A DNA stretch of 42,342 bases from positions 1 through 42,342 of the forward strand of contig NZ_JAGXFK010000019.1 of assembly GCF_024637375.1 (NCBI RefSeq), read 5' to 3'. Below are positions 35,694 to 42,342 of the stretch, in pieces. The position numbers and the translations under genes are program-made. Each line of letters opens with the position of its first letter. The stretch's first letter is position 1. Source of the DNA: Sediminimonas sp. (lineage in GTDB: Bacteria; Pseudomonadota; Alphaproteobacteria; Rhodobacterales; Rhodobacteraceae). The notes under the pieces are model-generated. The model made no database searches, was not told the DNA's origin, and saw only the letters and a list, made by a program, of their open reading frames with translations.

Positions 35694-36374
35694 ATGTCAT
35701 CGAAAATCCATTTGTCAGAGTTGTCACCGGTGGTCGTCATAGATGACGACGATTTCTTTCGTGTGGCCATAGACTCAGTGCTGCGCGAACGGTTCGGGGT
35801 CGAGACAGTCGTCGTCTGCGCAACGGCACAAGACGCCATCGAGCAGCTTTCCAGCGGCACCCATTTTGGCCTTGGCCTCGTGGATCTGAACATGGCCGGG
35901 GTCGACAATCGACAGTTGCTGGACAAATTCAAAGCCGCACAACCCGATAGCCGCCTTGTGGTGATGTCAGCCTCCAGATCTCGTGAAGACATACTCATGG
36001 CGCTCTCGGCTGGCGCGCAAGGTTTCATAAACAAGGGCCTGGGCATCGCCGAGACAGAGGTCGCGCTTCGGCAAATTGCTGACGGCGCCGTTTATGTGCC
36101 AGCCTTCACACCGCATACTGGCGTTGGAACAGATGCGAAGGAAACTGGCGGCGAGAAGCACGCCGTTTCTGTTGCCGCGCTGACACCGCGCCAGTTGGAA
36201 GTGCTTCGCCTGCTTGTTGCGGGACAACCGAATAAAGGGATCGCGCGGGCGCTGGACATCAACCCTAGCACTGTCAAATTCCATCTCTCCTTCATCTTCC
36301 AAATTCTAGGAGCTTCGAACCGCGTCGAGGCCGCGATACTCGGCGCACAGCTCCTTGACGAAAGCGAAAGCTAA
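35694..36374 (+). CDS. LuxR/NarL-family response regulator
   Basis: This encodes 226 residues. The receiver domain (about 10-130) has the acidic cluster DDDD at 17-20, phospho-acceptor D64 in LVDLNM, a Ser at the usual Thr/Ser site (MSAS) and Lys114. A linker follows. The LuxR helix-turn-helix (about 160-220) has LTPRQLEVLRLLVAGQPNKGIARALDI and STVKFHLSFIFQILGASNR, written here as two separated blocks. It should bind DNA when phosphorylated. GAGG lies just before the ATG at 35694. It diverges from the hybrid kinase and is a likely output of that phosphorelay. It converges with the stand-alone receiver. Confidence 0.94.
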   Translation: MSSKIHLSELSPVVVIDDDDFFRVAIDSVLRERFGVETVVVCATAQDAIEQLSSGTHFGLGLVDLNMAGVDNRQLLDKFKAAQPDSRLVVMSASRSREDILMALSAGAQGFINKGLGIAETEVALRQIADGAVYVPAFTPHTGVGTDAKETGGEKHAVSVAALTPRQLEVLRLLVAGQPNKGIARALDINPSTVKFHLSFIFQILGASNRVEAAILGAQLLDESES

Positions 36375-36409
36375 CCGGCACCAGGCACCATATCCAAGGC
36401 GTTGACAGG

Positions 36410-36427
36410 CTGTCGCCGTGGCGGCAG
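36410..36427. terminator. Hairpin between convergent regulator genes
   Basis: CTGTCGCC and GGCGGCAG form an 8-bp stem with one G-U pair and a GT loop, in the 58-base gap between convergent stop codons. No T-run follows, so the terminator call is tentative. Confidence 0.35.
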
Positions 36428-36432
36428 GAGCT

Positions 36433-36801
36433 TCACAGTATACTGGCCAACCGGTCCGCCAAATCGCGCCGCCGATAGGGTTTAGGCAAGAGACCGACAT
36501 CTTGTGGCATTTCCTGCGCAGCGATTTTCAGTGAACCGGGGTCGCCCGAGGTAAGTATCACGCCGATGCCCGGGCGGATCGCAAGTGCCTGGTGCGCGAG
36601 TTGCGTTCCGGTTGGCCCTTTTCCCAGACGCATGTCGATGATCAGGATCCGAATATCCCGGTCCTCTTCCAACCGCCGCAAGGCCGAAGCGGCATCTTCG
36701 GCAGTCACACATGAATATCCCAATGAAATCACCGCGCGCTCGGTGAATTCCAGCATCATGTGGTCGTCGTCCACGACCAACAGTTTCGTGCTGTCCGGCA
36801 T
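36433..36801 (-). CDS. Stand-alone response regulator receiver protein
   Basis: This is a single receiver domain of 122 residues with no output domain. The acidic pocket VVDDDH, the acceptor Asp in IIDMRLGKGPTG, Thr in LTSGDPGS and Lys in LPKPYR are all intact, so phosphorylation is expected. It may act as a phosphate sink or shuttle between the hybrid kinase and HPt protein, or bind a partner such as the pilus. Two ATGs lie in tandem (36804 and 36801). GGAGG is 7 bases before the second, which I prefer. Confidence 0.88.
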   Translation of the reverse strand: MPDSTKLLVVDDDHMMLEFTERAVISLGYSCVTAEDAASALRRLEEDRDIRILIIDMRLGKGPTGTQLAHQALAIRPGIGVILTSGDPGSLKIAAQEMPQDVGLLPKPYRRRDLADRLASIL

Positions 36802-37002
36802 CATGCGCCCTCCGGTTTCGAGCTGCGGTCACACGTCTGGGAAACGGCCCATTTGACCTGCCCCGTTTCCCGGGGCTATTCACAAGTAGAGCCTGTTTTC
36901 CTTTCGTGTGCCATCATTCGGCTGCGCAAGCAACGGGCGGCACGGAGGCATAAAGCGGTTCCAGCTCACCGATCTCCGCCCATCACAACCCTACGCGCGC
37001 GG

Positions 37003-37440
37003 CTAGTCGGAGGACATGGCGGGGAAACAGGCCTCCACTTCTATCCACGTCTCCGGCAGGACATCCAGGACACTGACAAATCGGGTCCGGATCCCAATCC
37101 GCGCAAAATCGCTCCCGCCGTGACAGTCCGAAACCGCCTCGGGCGTGATGGCGTCGTCAGCGATCGTGATGGCCCAGTCTTTGGCCTGCTGCCGGACGAA
37201 ACCGACAGTTGCGGGCCGGTCCATGCTCTCGTCCGCGAAACAAGGGGCAATACCCAGACCGAGACAGCGCGCGCCGGTCGATGCCGCGTCCTGCAACGCG
37301 TGGCGCGTCCACATGTAGCGGCTGATCTCGACCGACCCGCCAAGCAGCAACAGAAGTGGCAGTGCGATGGCGGCAAATTCGATCGCGACGGCGCCGCGCC
37401 GATCCAGAAGACATGCCCTGAGGGTGCCGAGAGAGGTCAC
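37003..37440 (-). CDS. TadE/F-like pseudopilin
   Basis: This 145-residue protein has the TadE-type prepilin N-terminus: a basic leader (DRRG), then AVAIEFAAIALPLLLLLGG with Glu at +5 after the Gly. The rest (about 45-145) is a periplasmic domain with four cysteines. TadE/F are minor pilins processed by TadV. The GTG start overlaps the stop of the previous gene by 4 bases (GTGA), making it the third gene in the tadG-like operon. Which of TadE or TadF it is cannot be told. Confidence 0.85.
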   Translation of the reverse strand: MTSLGTLRACLLDRRGAVAIEFAAIALPLLLLLGGSVEISRYMWTRHALQDAASTGARCLGLGIAPCFADESMDRPATVGFVRQQAKDWAITIADDAITPEAVSDCHGGSDFARIGIRTRFVSVLDVLPETWIEVEACFPAMSSD

Positions 37441-37997
37441 TGCACCCTCAGCACGGTGCGCGACTCGACCGTCTCACCGTCGATGAATGCGTACCCCCGA
37501 AAGAGCGTGACAAGGCGCGCCGTCGCGGAAATCTCCACGAATTTCCCGGCGCTTTCGCCAGTGGCGCAGGTCGTCCCGCATTCCACAGGCGCTCCCCATG
37601 CGAGGCCCCCCTGTGCGAGGGTCGGGCAGTAACACATACCAGCATCCCCGGGCCGCGACGCCGTGGTCACCGTCGCACCGTCCCATTGCGCGCTGGCCGC
37701 ATTGTTCACGATCACTTCGGCGGTATCTGAGGCCCCGTCGCGCAGTAATCCTACCAGGTTTTCGGCGAGTGCATCGGCGGCTTCCTGGTTCGCCGGCGCG
37801 GGTTGAAACAGCGCGTATTCCGCCGCCGCCGTCAGCCGGGCGTCAAGCGAAAGCCGCGCATAGGCCGCACTGCCGATGTCGATCACCCCCGCAAAAATGA
37901 ACAGCAGAACCGGCGCGACCAAGGCGAACTCCACCGCGATGCTGCCGCCCTGATCGCCCTTCAGCGACCGAACAAGGGATGCAACCTTCCGGGTCAT
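37437..37997 (-). CDS. TadE/F-like pseudopilin with cysteine-rich loop
   Basis: This 186-residue product has a basic leader and GDQGGSIAVEFALVAPVLLF, the TadE-family processing site (Gly then SIAVEF) and membrane helix. The periplasmic part includes a segment with four cysteines (MCYCPTLAQGG and ECGTTCATG). The ATG at 37997 overlaps the tadG-like stop by 4 bases, so it was preferred over an open extension to 38105 that lies inside the previous gene. Probably a minor pilin of the same Tad system. Confidence 0.85.
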   Translation of the reverse strand: MTRKVASLVRSLKGDQGGSIAVEFALVAPVLLFIFAGVIDIGSAAYARLSLDARLTAAAEYALFQPAPANQEAADALAENLVGLLRDGASDTAEVIVNNAASAQWDGATVTTASRPGDAGMCYCPTLAQGGLAWGAPVECGTTCATGESAGKFVEISATARLVTLFRGYAFIDGETVESRTVLRVQ

Positions 37998-40024
37998 TCG
38001 AGCAGGACCACACGACCTTGGCTCGCAGAGCCCGGCAGGTCGCATTCGGACGAAATCGAGGTGCCGCCGGACATAAGGATTTCCGCCCCGATCAGTTGCA
38101 GGCATCCGCCGTCGCCGCCGCTTGCGCTGGCCCCGCCGGACGTTGTGATCGGGCCTGTTGGAAAATAGAACGCGCCGGACACTTCACTGCCACCGGCTCC
38201 GCCCGCGAACAATGCGCCCTCGGGCCGCGACGGATCGAGCGGGCCGACAAATGCCAGATCGGTGAAGGGGCCGGATTGCGGTGCCGTGAAGTGCACATCG
38301 CTGTAGCCGGCGGTGAGGCAAAACGCCTGATCGTGACATTTTCCACCCTTGGGTTCGGGCCCGTTGGCCGAAATCAGGAAAGTGGTGTCTTCCGCCTCGA
38401 TGCTGATCGTCTCGCCGCCGCAATAGGCGCTGCCGCCCCCATTGCCCCCCAGATGCATGTACCCGTCGATCGCATAGACCCCCGAGCCAAAGCGAACGGC
38501 CCCCGACGAGATGACCGATCCTCTGATTTCGTGCAACTCGGTCGAGGGAAGCACAAGGCAACTGCCGCCACGACCACCGTCGATCCAGCCTACAGCCTCG
38601 AACACTCCGCCATCCGCATCGCCCATGATCGTCTCGGAACCACCGCCGGTCGAAATCGCGTCGCCTGCCGATGAGGGGCCAATTCGGAAGCTGTTGCCGT
38701 TTCCCGTGCCGAGCGTCAGTGCCGAACCGCCCGTGTTCCTGACGCCGCCGGGCAGAACAAAGTCGCTGGGTCCTTCGAAGGTCATCTCACTGGTATTGCA
38801 GATGCTGTATCGGCCCCCGTCGCAGTTCTTGTCCGAGCGGCCGACACGATAGGTTCCGGCGCCGAATTCGGTCACCGACCCGCCACCGGTGATGATGCCG
38901 CCGGCCACGTTGTAAATGCCGCCCGCAAAGGTCATTTTGCTGCCGCGGTTATCTATGCCGCCTGACAAGTCGTAGGTGGTTGTTTCCGCGCCCCCCGGAT
39001 TGAAGCGCAACGTCAGGCCGCCCCCAAGGGTGATATCGCCGATATTCACGGTGGACAGGCCGGAGCAGGAGAAGGTCCATGTGCTGCCCGAGGATGTGAA
39101 GGAGGCCGTGCAACCGACCGCCTCTGCCTGATCGATGGTCTTTTGTTGGTTCCAGCCAAAATCGATGTCCGGGCCGGACGCGACGACCACGTCATCGGGC
39201 GGCGATAGCGCGGCCGTCCGGGCCATCTGAGCACGGGCCTGAATGACGGCATCCGAGCCTTCCAGCGGATCGGGCGTCGGTCGGCGGGTGATCTGCGTGG
39301 CCTCGCCGTCCTGCGACCTGATCGTGCTGCATGATCCGGTGTCGGGCGGGTTTGCCGAGTCGTAGCTCAGGAATGAGGTGATGATGCTGGTGCCGCAGGG
39401 GGCTGCCACCTCCGCATTGGATGCGATGGCGCAATCATCCGCCTGCAAGGTGGTCGCGCCTGAAAGGGTGATCCCGCCGCCGTTCGGGTTGAGCGCCTGC
39501 ACGCAGGCCGGCTGGCCCGCCGACGCGCCGGCGACGGCCGATGCGGCGACATCGACCGAGGTGTCGCCGCCCACCAGCGACGGCAGATAAAGCGGTTTCG
39601 GCGTCGTGATCGTCGCGCGGACCGCCGCGCCCGACGCGGTCTGAAAAGAGCTGTCGAGCACTACGGCAATTTCATCGGCGCCAAAACCGTTCAGCCGTGC
39701 CACACCTCTGGCCGCATCGGTCATGGCATTTGTGTCGCCCGTCCGGGAATACGCAACGGCCCCGGCGTGAGAGGCGAGATCGGCGGTGCGCTGTGCCTCG
39801 GCACGGACAACAAGCAGCTGTCCGTATTCCAGTGACAGCCCCGCAAACCCCAAAAGCACAGGGATCGCCAGCCCCGCAATGATCGCGACCGCACCGTCTT
39901 CGGACCTTGCGAAGGCCGCGACAGACCTTCCCCCACCCATAGCTTGCACGGGCTTTTCTGCAGTCACCTGGCCCGATGCAGCCGACACAAGCGACGTGAC
40001 CTTTTCCCTGGAAGCTGGATTCAT
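37994..40024 (-). CDS. TadG-like protein with large glycine-rich beta domain
   Basis: This encodes 676 residues. The N-terminal region ends with EDGAVAIIAGLAIPVLLGF (about 42-60), the TadG/TadE-like membrane helix, and then SLEYGQLLVVRAEAQRTADL, the conserved post-helix block. From about residue 172 onward, some 500 residues are rich in Gly, Ser and Thr in short strand-like units (GDITLGGG, GGIYNVAGGIITGGGS), suggesting a beta-solenoid. Scattered Cys pairs could form disulfides. I chose the ATG at 40024; the open frame to 40372 has unconvincing composition. It leads a three-gene operon with two pseudopilins. It may be a pilus-associated surface protein; adhesion is speculation. Confidence 0.85.
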   Translation of the reverse strand: MNPASREKVTSLVSAASGQVTAEKPVQAMGGGRSVAAFARSEDGAVAIIAGLAIPVLLGFAGLSLEYGQLLVVRAEAQRTADLASHAGAVAYSRTGDTNAMTDAARGVARLNGFGADEIAVVLDSSFQTASGAAVRATITTPKPLYLPSLVGGDTSVDVAASAVAGASAGQPACVQALNPNGGGITLSGATTLQADDCAIASNAEVAAPCGTSIITSFLSYDSANPPDTGSCSTIRSQDGEATQITRRPTPDPLEGSDAVIQARAQMARTAALSPPDDVVVASGPDIDFGWNQQKTIDQAEAVGCTASFTSSGSTWTFSCSGLSTVNIGDITLGGGLTLRFNPGGAETTTYDLSGGIDNRGSKMTFAGGIYNVAGGIITGGGSVTEFGAGTYRVGRSDKNCDGGRYSICNTSEMTFEGPSDFVLPGGVRNTGGSALTLGTGNGNSFRIGPSSAGDAISTGGGSETIMGDADGGVFEAVGWIDGGRGGSCLVLPSTELHEIRGSVISSGAVRFGSGVYAIDGYMHLGGNGGGSAYCGGETISIEAEDTTFLISANGPEPKGGKCHDQAFCLTAGYSDVHFTAPQSGPFTDLAFVGPLDPSRPEGALFAGGAGGSEVSGAFYFPTGPITTSGGASASGGDGGCLQLIGAEILMSGGTSISSECDLPGSASQGRVVLLE

Positions 40025-40376
40025 TTTGCTGGTCCTGTCCTGCCCGTTGGCATCTGTGAAAAACTGAAGTGACGGGCGCGTTGCGAGTATAGACACCGCC
40101 GCAACGGCGCAGTAGCTGTCCGGGTGGCCCAGCCTTTTGGCCAGCCCTGCGATGTCTTGCATCGGGTGCAACCTGGCGACGTCATTCATCACCCCAAGGT
40201 GCCTGCCAACAATCTGCCGCGTAGTGGTGTGACCCGACGCCGTCGTGTTGAGGATGTGGCGCGGATCATCAGCCTTTTCCAGTGACCACCTCGATCGCTT
40301 TACGGCCTTGTCGACCGCGGGCGCGTCAAGATACTTTCGTTTCGGAATCCATATCGTGGCTGATGCGCCCACGGGT
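40025..40376. other. Intergenic region upstream of the tadG-like gene
   Basis: About 350 bases between the RTX gene stop and the tadG-like ATG, both on the minus strand. An open frame runs through it in the tadG frame, but it lacks membrane or domain features and family-like sequence. I treat it as leader and promoter DNA. No repeat or hairpin stood out. Confidence 0.5.
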
Positions 40377-42131
40377 TCAGATACGTCCGCTTGCCCAGCC
40401 CTTTTGCAGGGTTCGCACGATCCCGGAAATCAAGACCCTGAAGCCGAACGCAAGCCAGGCGCTGCGCCGCACCGGAGCTGCCATTTTTGGACCGACCCAC
40501 CAGTAAAACGTGACGAAAGCGCGTCCCCAGGCACGATGCACCAGCCATTGATCCCGAAAGGCGCGCAGGAACACCACATCCGGATGCCATGGGTCACGGT
40601 AGGCCGCCGTCGCGACAAAGCAGGATCCCTGACCGGCTTCTTCCTCTTCGTCGATAGGCCTCGCCTCCTCTTCCTCCTCTTCTTCATCGATCAAGGGGAT
40701 TTCAGGGAGCGGATCAAGCTCGTCCCCTTCATCCTCCTCAACAGCAGGTTCATCACTACCAGTACCGTCGTCTATTTCCTGCTCCGACACATAGGTGTAG
40801 CCGCCGGGTTCGGGCTCCCGGAACGCGGTGGCGCCATACTGGACCCCCTCGACCATGAGGTCTGGAGGCTCCTCGTCGCCATAAAACCCGTTCTCGACCC
40901 GAAGTTCCTGAAGCATTTCCTCTTCCGGGTCGGGCGTGACCGTTATGATCGGGTTACCTTCTTCCGCCCTGATCTCCGCGGCATCCCGGAAGTCTTTCAG
41001 CGCCACGCCGCGCAATTCGACCGAGCCGGTCTGCGCGTAATTCAGGACCGTGTTGCCATCTTCATTCTCATATAACTCTACGGTCAGCGGATCGATGTCA
41101 TCCTGAAGCGTTATCTGGTCCAGGCCGACCTTGAAGTCGGTAACAGTATCGTCGCCACCTTCTTCGTAAAAGTGGAAGCGGTTGATCGCATCTTCCCCGC
41201 CCCCGCCTTCGAGCGTGTCGTTTCCTTCGCCACTGAACAGCGTGTCATGACCCTCTCCCCCGTTCAGGGAGTCGTCGCCCCGACCGCCATGGAGATAGTC
41301 ATTCCCGAGGCCGCCATTCAGGGTGTCGTCGCCGTCCCCGCCCCAGATCATGTCATCGCCAGATTCACCATGGAGGACATCATTGTCGATGCCGCCGGCG
41401 ATCAGGTCATTGCCATCGCCGCCGAAAACCGTGTCATTGCCGTTATTGGCATCGATCACGTCATCGCCGGTGCTGCCCGTCATCACCTGTTCGCCATCCG
41501 AACTGGGAGCGTCCGGGTTACTCTTGCTGCCGAACATATGGGCTGCGGTCTTCTCGCCGGTGTCGGCAAAGACTTCCTCTCCGGGCTGATTCCAGTTCAG
41601 GTTCAGGTCATCTTCCCGGTCTTCGTAGAATTCGCGCGGGACGAAATTCTTCGGGTTCTCATACTGGACGGTCTCTGCTGTCCTGAGCGTTTCCAGCGCG
41701 TCCGGCTTGAGAAAATGGCGCTCTTCGCCGGTCAGACCGGAGGTGCCGTTCTGCAAGTCGCGGGCCCCCTCCAGCGCGTAGAAGGCATCGTCCCCAATGG
41801 CGAGGAAATGCTGAGCGCCAAGATTTTCGGCGATGAACTCCGGATGCTCGATATTGACCACACGGACCTCCACCACCTCCCCGCCGGGCAAAGTGATGCT
41901 TTTGGGCAGGTCGGTCAGGTCAATTTCGGTATCTTCGATAAAGATGCGGTCCGAGGTCGGATCGAAATCATCGAGACGACCGACAATAGGCGAGGAATTC
42001 TCCTCGATATTCTTGAACTGGAACGTATCCTGGCCGGGGCCGCCATAGGCGTGATGGCCTTGTATTCCGATCGCGTCGGAAACCTTGGTGACATCAAGGA
42101 TCAGCCAGTCATTCCCTGTCGCTGCGAACAT
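40377..42131 (-). CDS. RTX calcium-binding protein with C-terminal CFI-box-like module, possibly 5'-truncated
   Basis: This encodes 584 residues from the first ATG clear of the adjoining IS. The N-terminal part has GGPGQDTFQF and a following DFDPTSDRIFIED, a parallel-beta-roll-like unit. RTX nonapeptides (GGDGNDLIAG type) fill about residues 219-319 and bind calcium. An acidic linker with long Glu runs covers about 460-500. The last 81 residues begin CFVATAAYRDPWHPDVVFLR and include FRDQWLV and GRAFVTFYWWVGP, matching the CFI-box C-terminal module I recall from secreted or surface proteins. Open frame extends to a GTG at 42194 inside IS DNA. The native start may have been lost by the insertion. 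Confidence 0.8.
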   Translation of the reverse strand: MFAATGNDWLILDVTKVSDAIGIQGHHAYGGPGQDTFQFKNIEENSSPIVGRLDDFDPTSDRIFIEDTEIDLTDLPKSITLPGGEVVEVRVVNIEHPEFIAENLGAQHFLAIGDDAFYALEGARDLQNGTSGLTGEERHFLKPDALETLRTAETVQYENPKNFVPREFYEDREDDLNLNWNQPGEEVFADTGEKTAAHMFGSKSNPDAPSSDGEQVMTGSTGDDVIDANNGNDTVFGGDGNDLIAGGIDNDVLHGESGDDMIWGGDGDDTLNGGLGNDYLHGGRGDDSLNGGEGHDTLFSGEGNDTLEGGGGEDAINRFHFYEEGGDDTVTDFKVGLDQITLQDDIDPLTVELYENEDGNTVLNYAQTGSVELRGVALKDFRDAAEIRAEEGNPIITVTPDPEEEMLQELRVENGFYGDEEPPDLMVEGVQYGATAFREPEPGGYTYVSEQEIDDGTGSDEPAVEEDEGDELDPLPEIPLIDEEEEEEEARPIDEEEEAGQGSCFVATAAYRDPWHPDVVFLRAFRDQWLVHRAWGRAFVTFYWWVGPKMAAPVRRSAWLAFGFRVLISGIVRTLQKGWASGRI

Positions 42132-42172
42132 ATGGATTTGTCCGCTGATCGGGACCGACCCTTCGAGTATGT

Positions 42173-42342
42173 GTAAGCGCCAGCTGGGCCCCACGGGCTT
42201 TTCAGCTTGACGGCTGGAAGTTCCAAGGGAGGAGTTCGTCGATCCGGTTTTTCGGATGGCCGGCGGCGATGGCCTCGAGGGTGGCCTTGAGATAGGCGAA
42301 GGGCTCGACGCCGTTGATCTTTGCGGTTTCGATCAGCGACGC
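42173..42342 (-). mobile_element. IS66-family insertion sequence, end portion (runs off window)
   Basis: The element begins with GTAAGCG at 42173-42179, the characteristic terminal sequence of IS66-family elements, followed by the 3' end of an IS66 transposase gene on the minus strand. The rest lies beyond the window. The 8 bases just outside, GAGTATGT (42165-42172), should be repeated at its other end if this was a simple insertion. Confidence 0.85.
42202..42342 (-). CDS. tnpC: IS66-family transposase (TnpC), C-terminal 46 residues
   Basis: The visible 46 residues include SLIETAKINGVEPFAYLKA, GHPKNRIDELLPWNF and a TGA at 42202-42204, the typical end of IS66 DDE transposases. The frame is open to the window edge, so the N-terminal part, including the catalytic acidic residues, is unseen and nothing can be said about its integrity. 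The stop lies about 30 bases inside the IS terminus, as usual for this family. Confidence 0.92.
   Translation of the reverse strand, partial: ASLIETAKINGVEPFAYLKATLEAIAAGHPKNRIDELLPWNFQPSS

Noticed and set aside
40025-40372. N-terminal extension of the tadG-like gene or a separate small gene
   Set aside because: No domain, signal or family-like sequence; the ATG at 40024 fits the family layout.
41200-41470. Tandem DNA repeats that might be a CRISPR-like array
   Set aside because: They are imperfect coding repeats with 27-base periodicity for RTX nonapeptides, without spacers.
41172-42176. Open frame antisense to the RTX gene with regular hydrophobic repeats
   Set aside because: The periodicity is the mirror of the RTX nonapeptide repeats on the coding strand.

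Overview
The window reads as GC-rich alphaproteobacterial chromosome, most likely Rhodobacteraceae (roseobacter group). This rests on gene style: a pyrB-X-Y-pyrC'-plsY operon, a plant-type GshA, a FolM-like reductase beside an S49 peptidase, and an alphaproteobacterial Flp/Tad pilus locus. No taxonomic search was possible.

Left half (about 1-22,200), housekeeping. The + strand opens with a pyrimidine operon: the 3' end of pyrB, two small unknown genes (the second a predicted membrane protein with a PH-like domain), a dihydroorotase homologue lacking key metal ligands, and plsY. Converging on it are gshA and rsmE with a small membrane protein. ubiA diverges from rsmE and is followed by an OmpA-type envelope protein and a membrane-anchored coiled-coil protein. 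On the - strand follow moaD/moaE with pgsA, then a TetR-acyl-CoA ligase-crotonase operon with a strong palindromic operator at its promoter, then uvrC. Next come two - strand blocks: S49 peptidase, zinc-ribbon protein, Ca/Na antiporter and FolM-like SDR; and an ABC-2 exporter pair preceded by a CoxG/SRPBCC gene. A DMT permease gene on the + strand carries a single-base frameshift near its 3' end. A tRNA-Pro(CGG) closes this half.

Right half (about 22,450-40,030), surface appendage plus signalling. An Flp/Tad pilus operon runs on the - strand: flp pilin, prepilin peptidase, cpaB, cpaE/tadZ, cpaF/tadA, tadB, tadC. A second - strand operon encodes a large TadG-like protein and two TadE/F-like pseudopilins. 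Signalling genes lie around and between them: an EAL phosphodiesterase, a GAF-GGDEF diguanylate cyclase, a 90-residue unknown, an HPt protein, a 1094-residue multi-PAS hybrid histidine kinase, a LuxR-type response regulator and a stand-alone receiver. The natural inference is a phosphorelay and c-di-GMP circuit controlling the pilus. No secretin (CpaC/RcpA), CpaD/RcpB or TadD is visible, so the apparatus encoded here is incomplete.

Right edge (40,377-42,342). An RTX-type calcium-binding protein ends in a cysteine-containing CFI-box-like module instead of an obvious type I secretion tail. Its 5' side abuts the end of an IS66-family element that runs off the window, so the gene may be truncated.

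No CRISPR array, rRNA, integrase or prophage was seen. Repeat and hairpin calls were made by eye.
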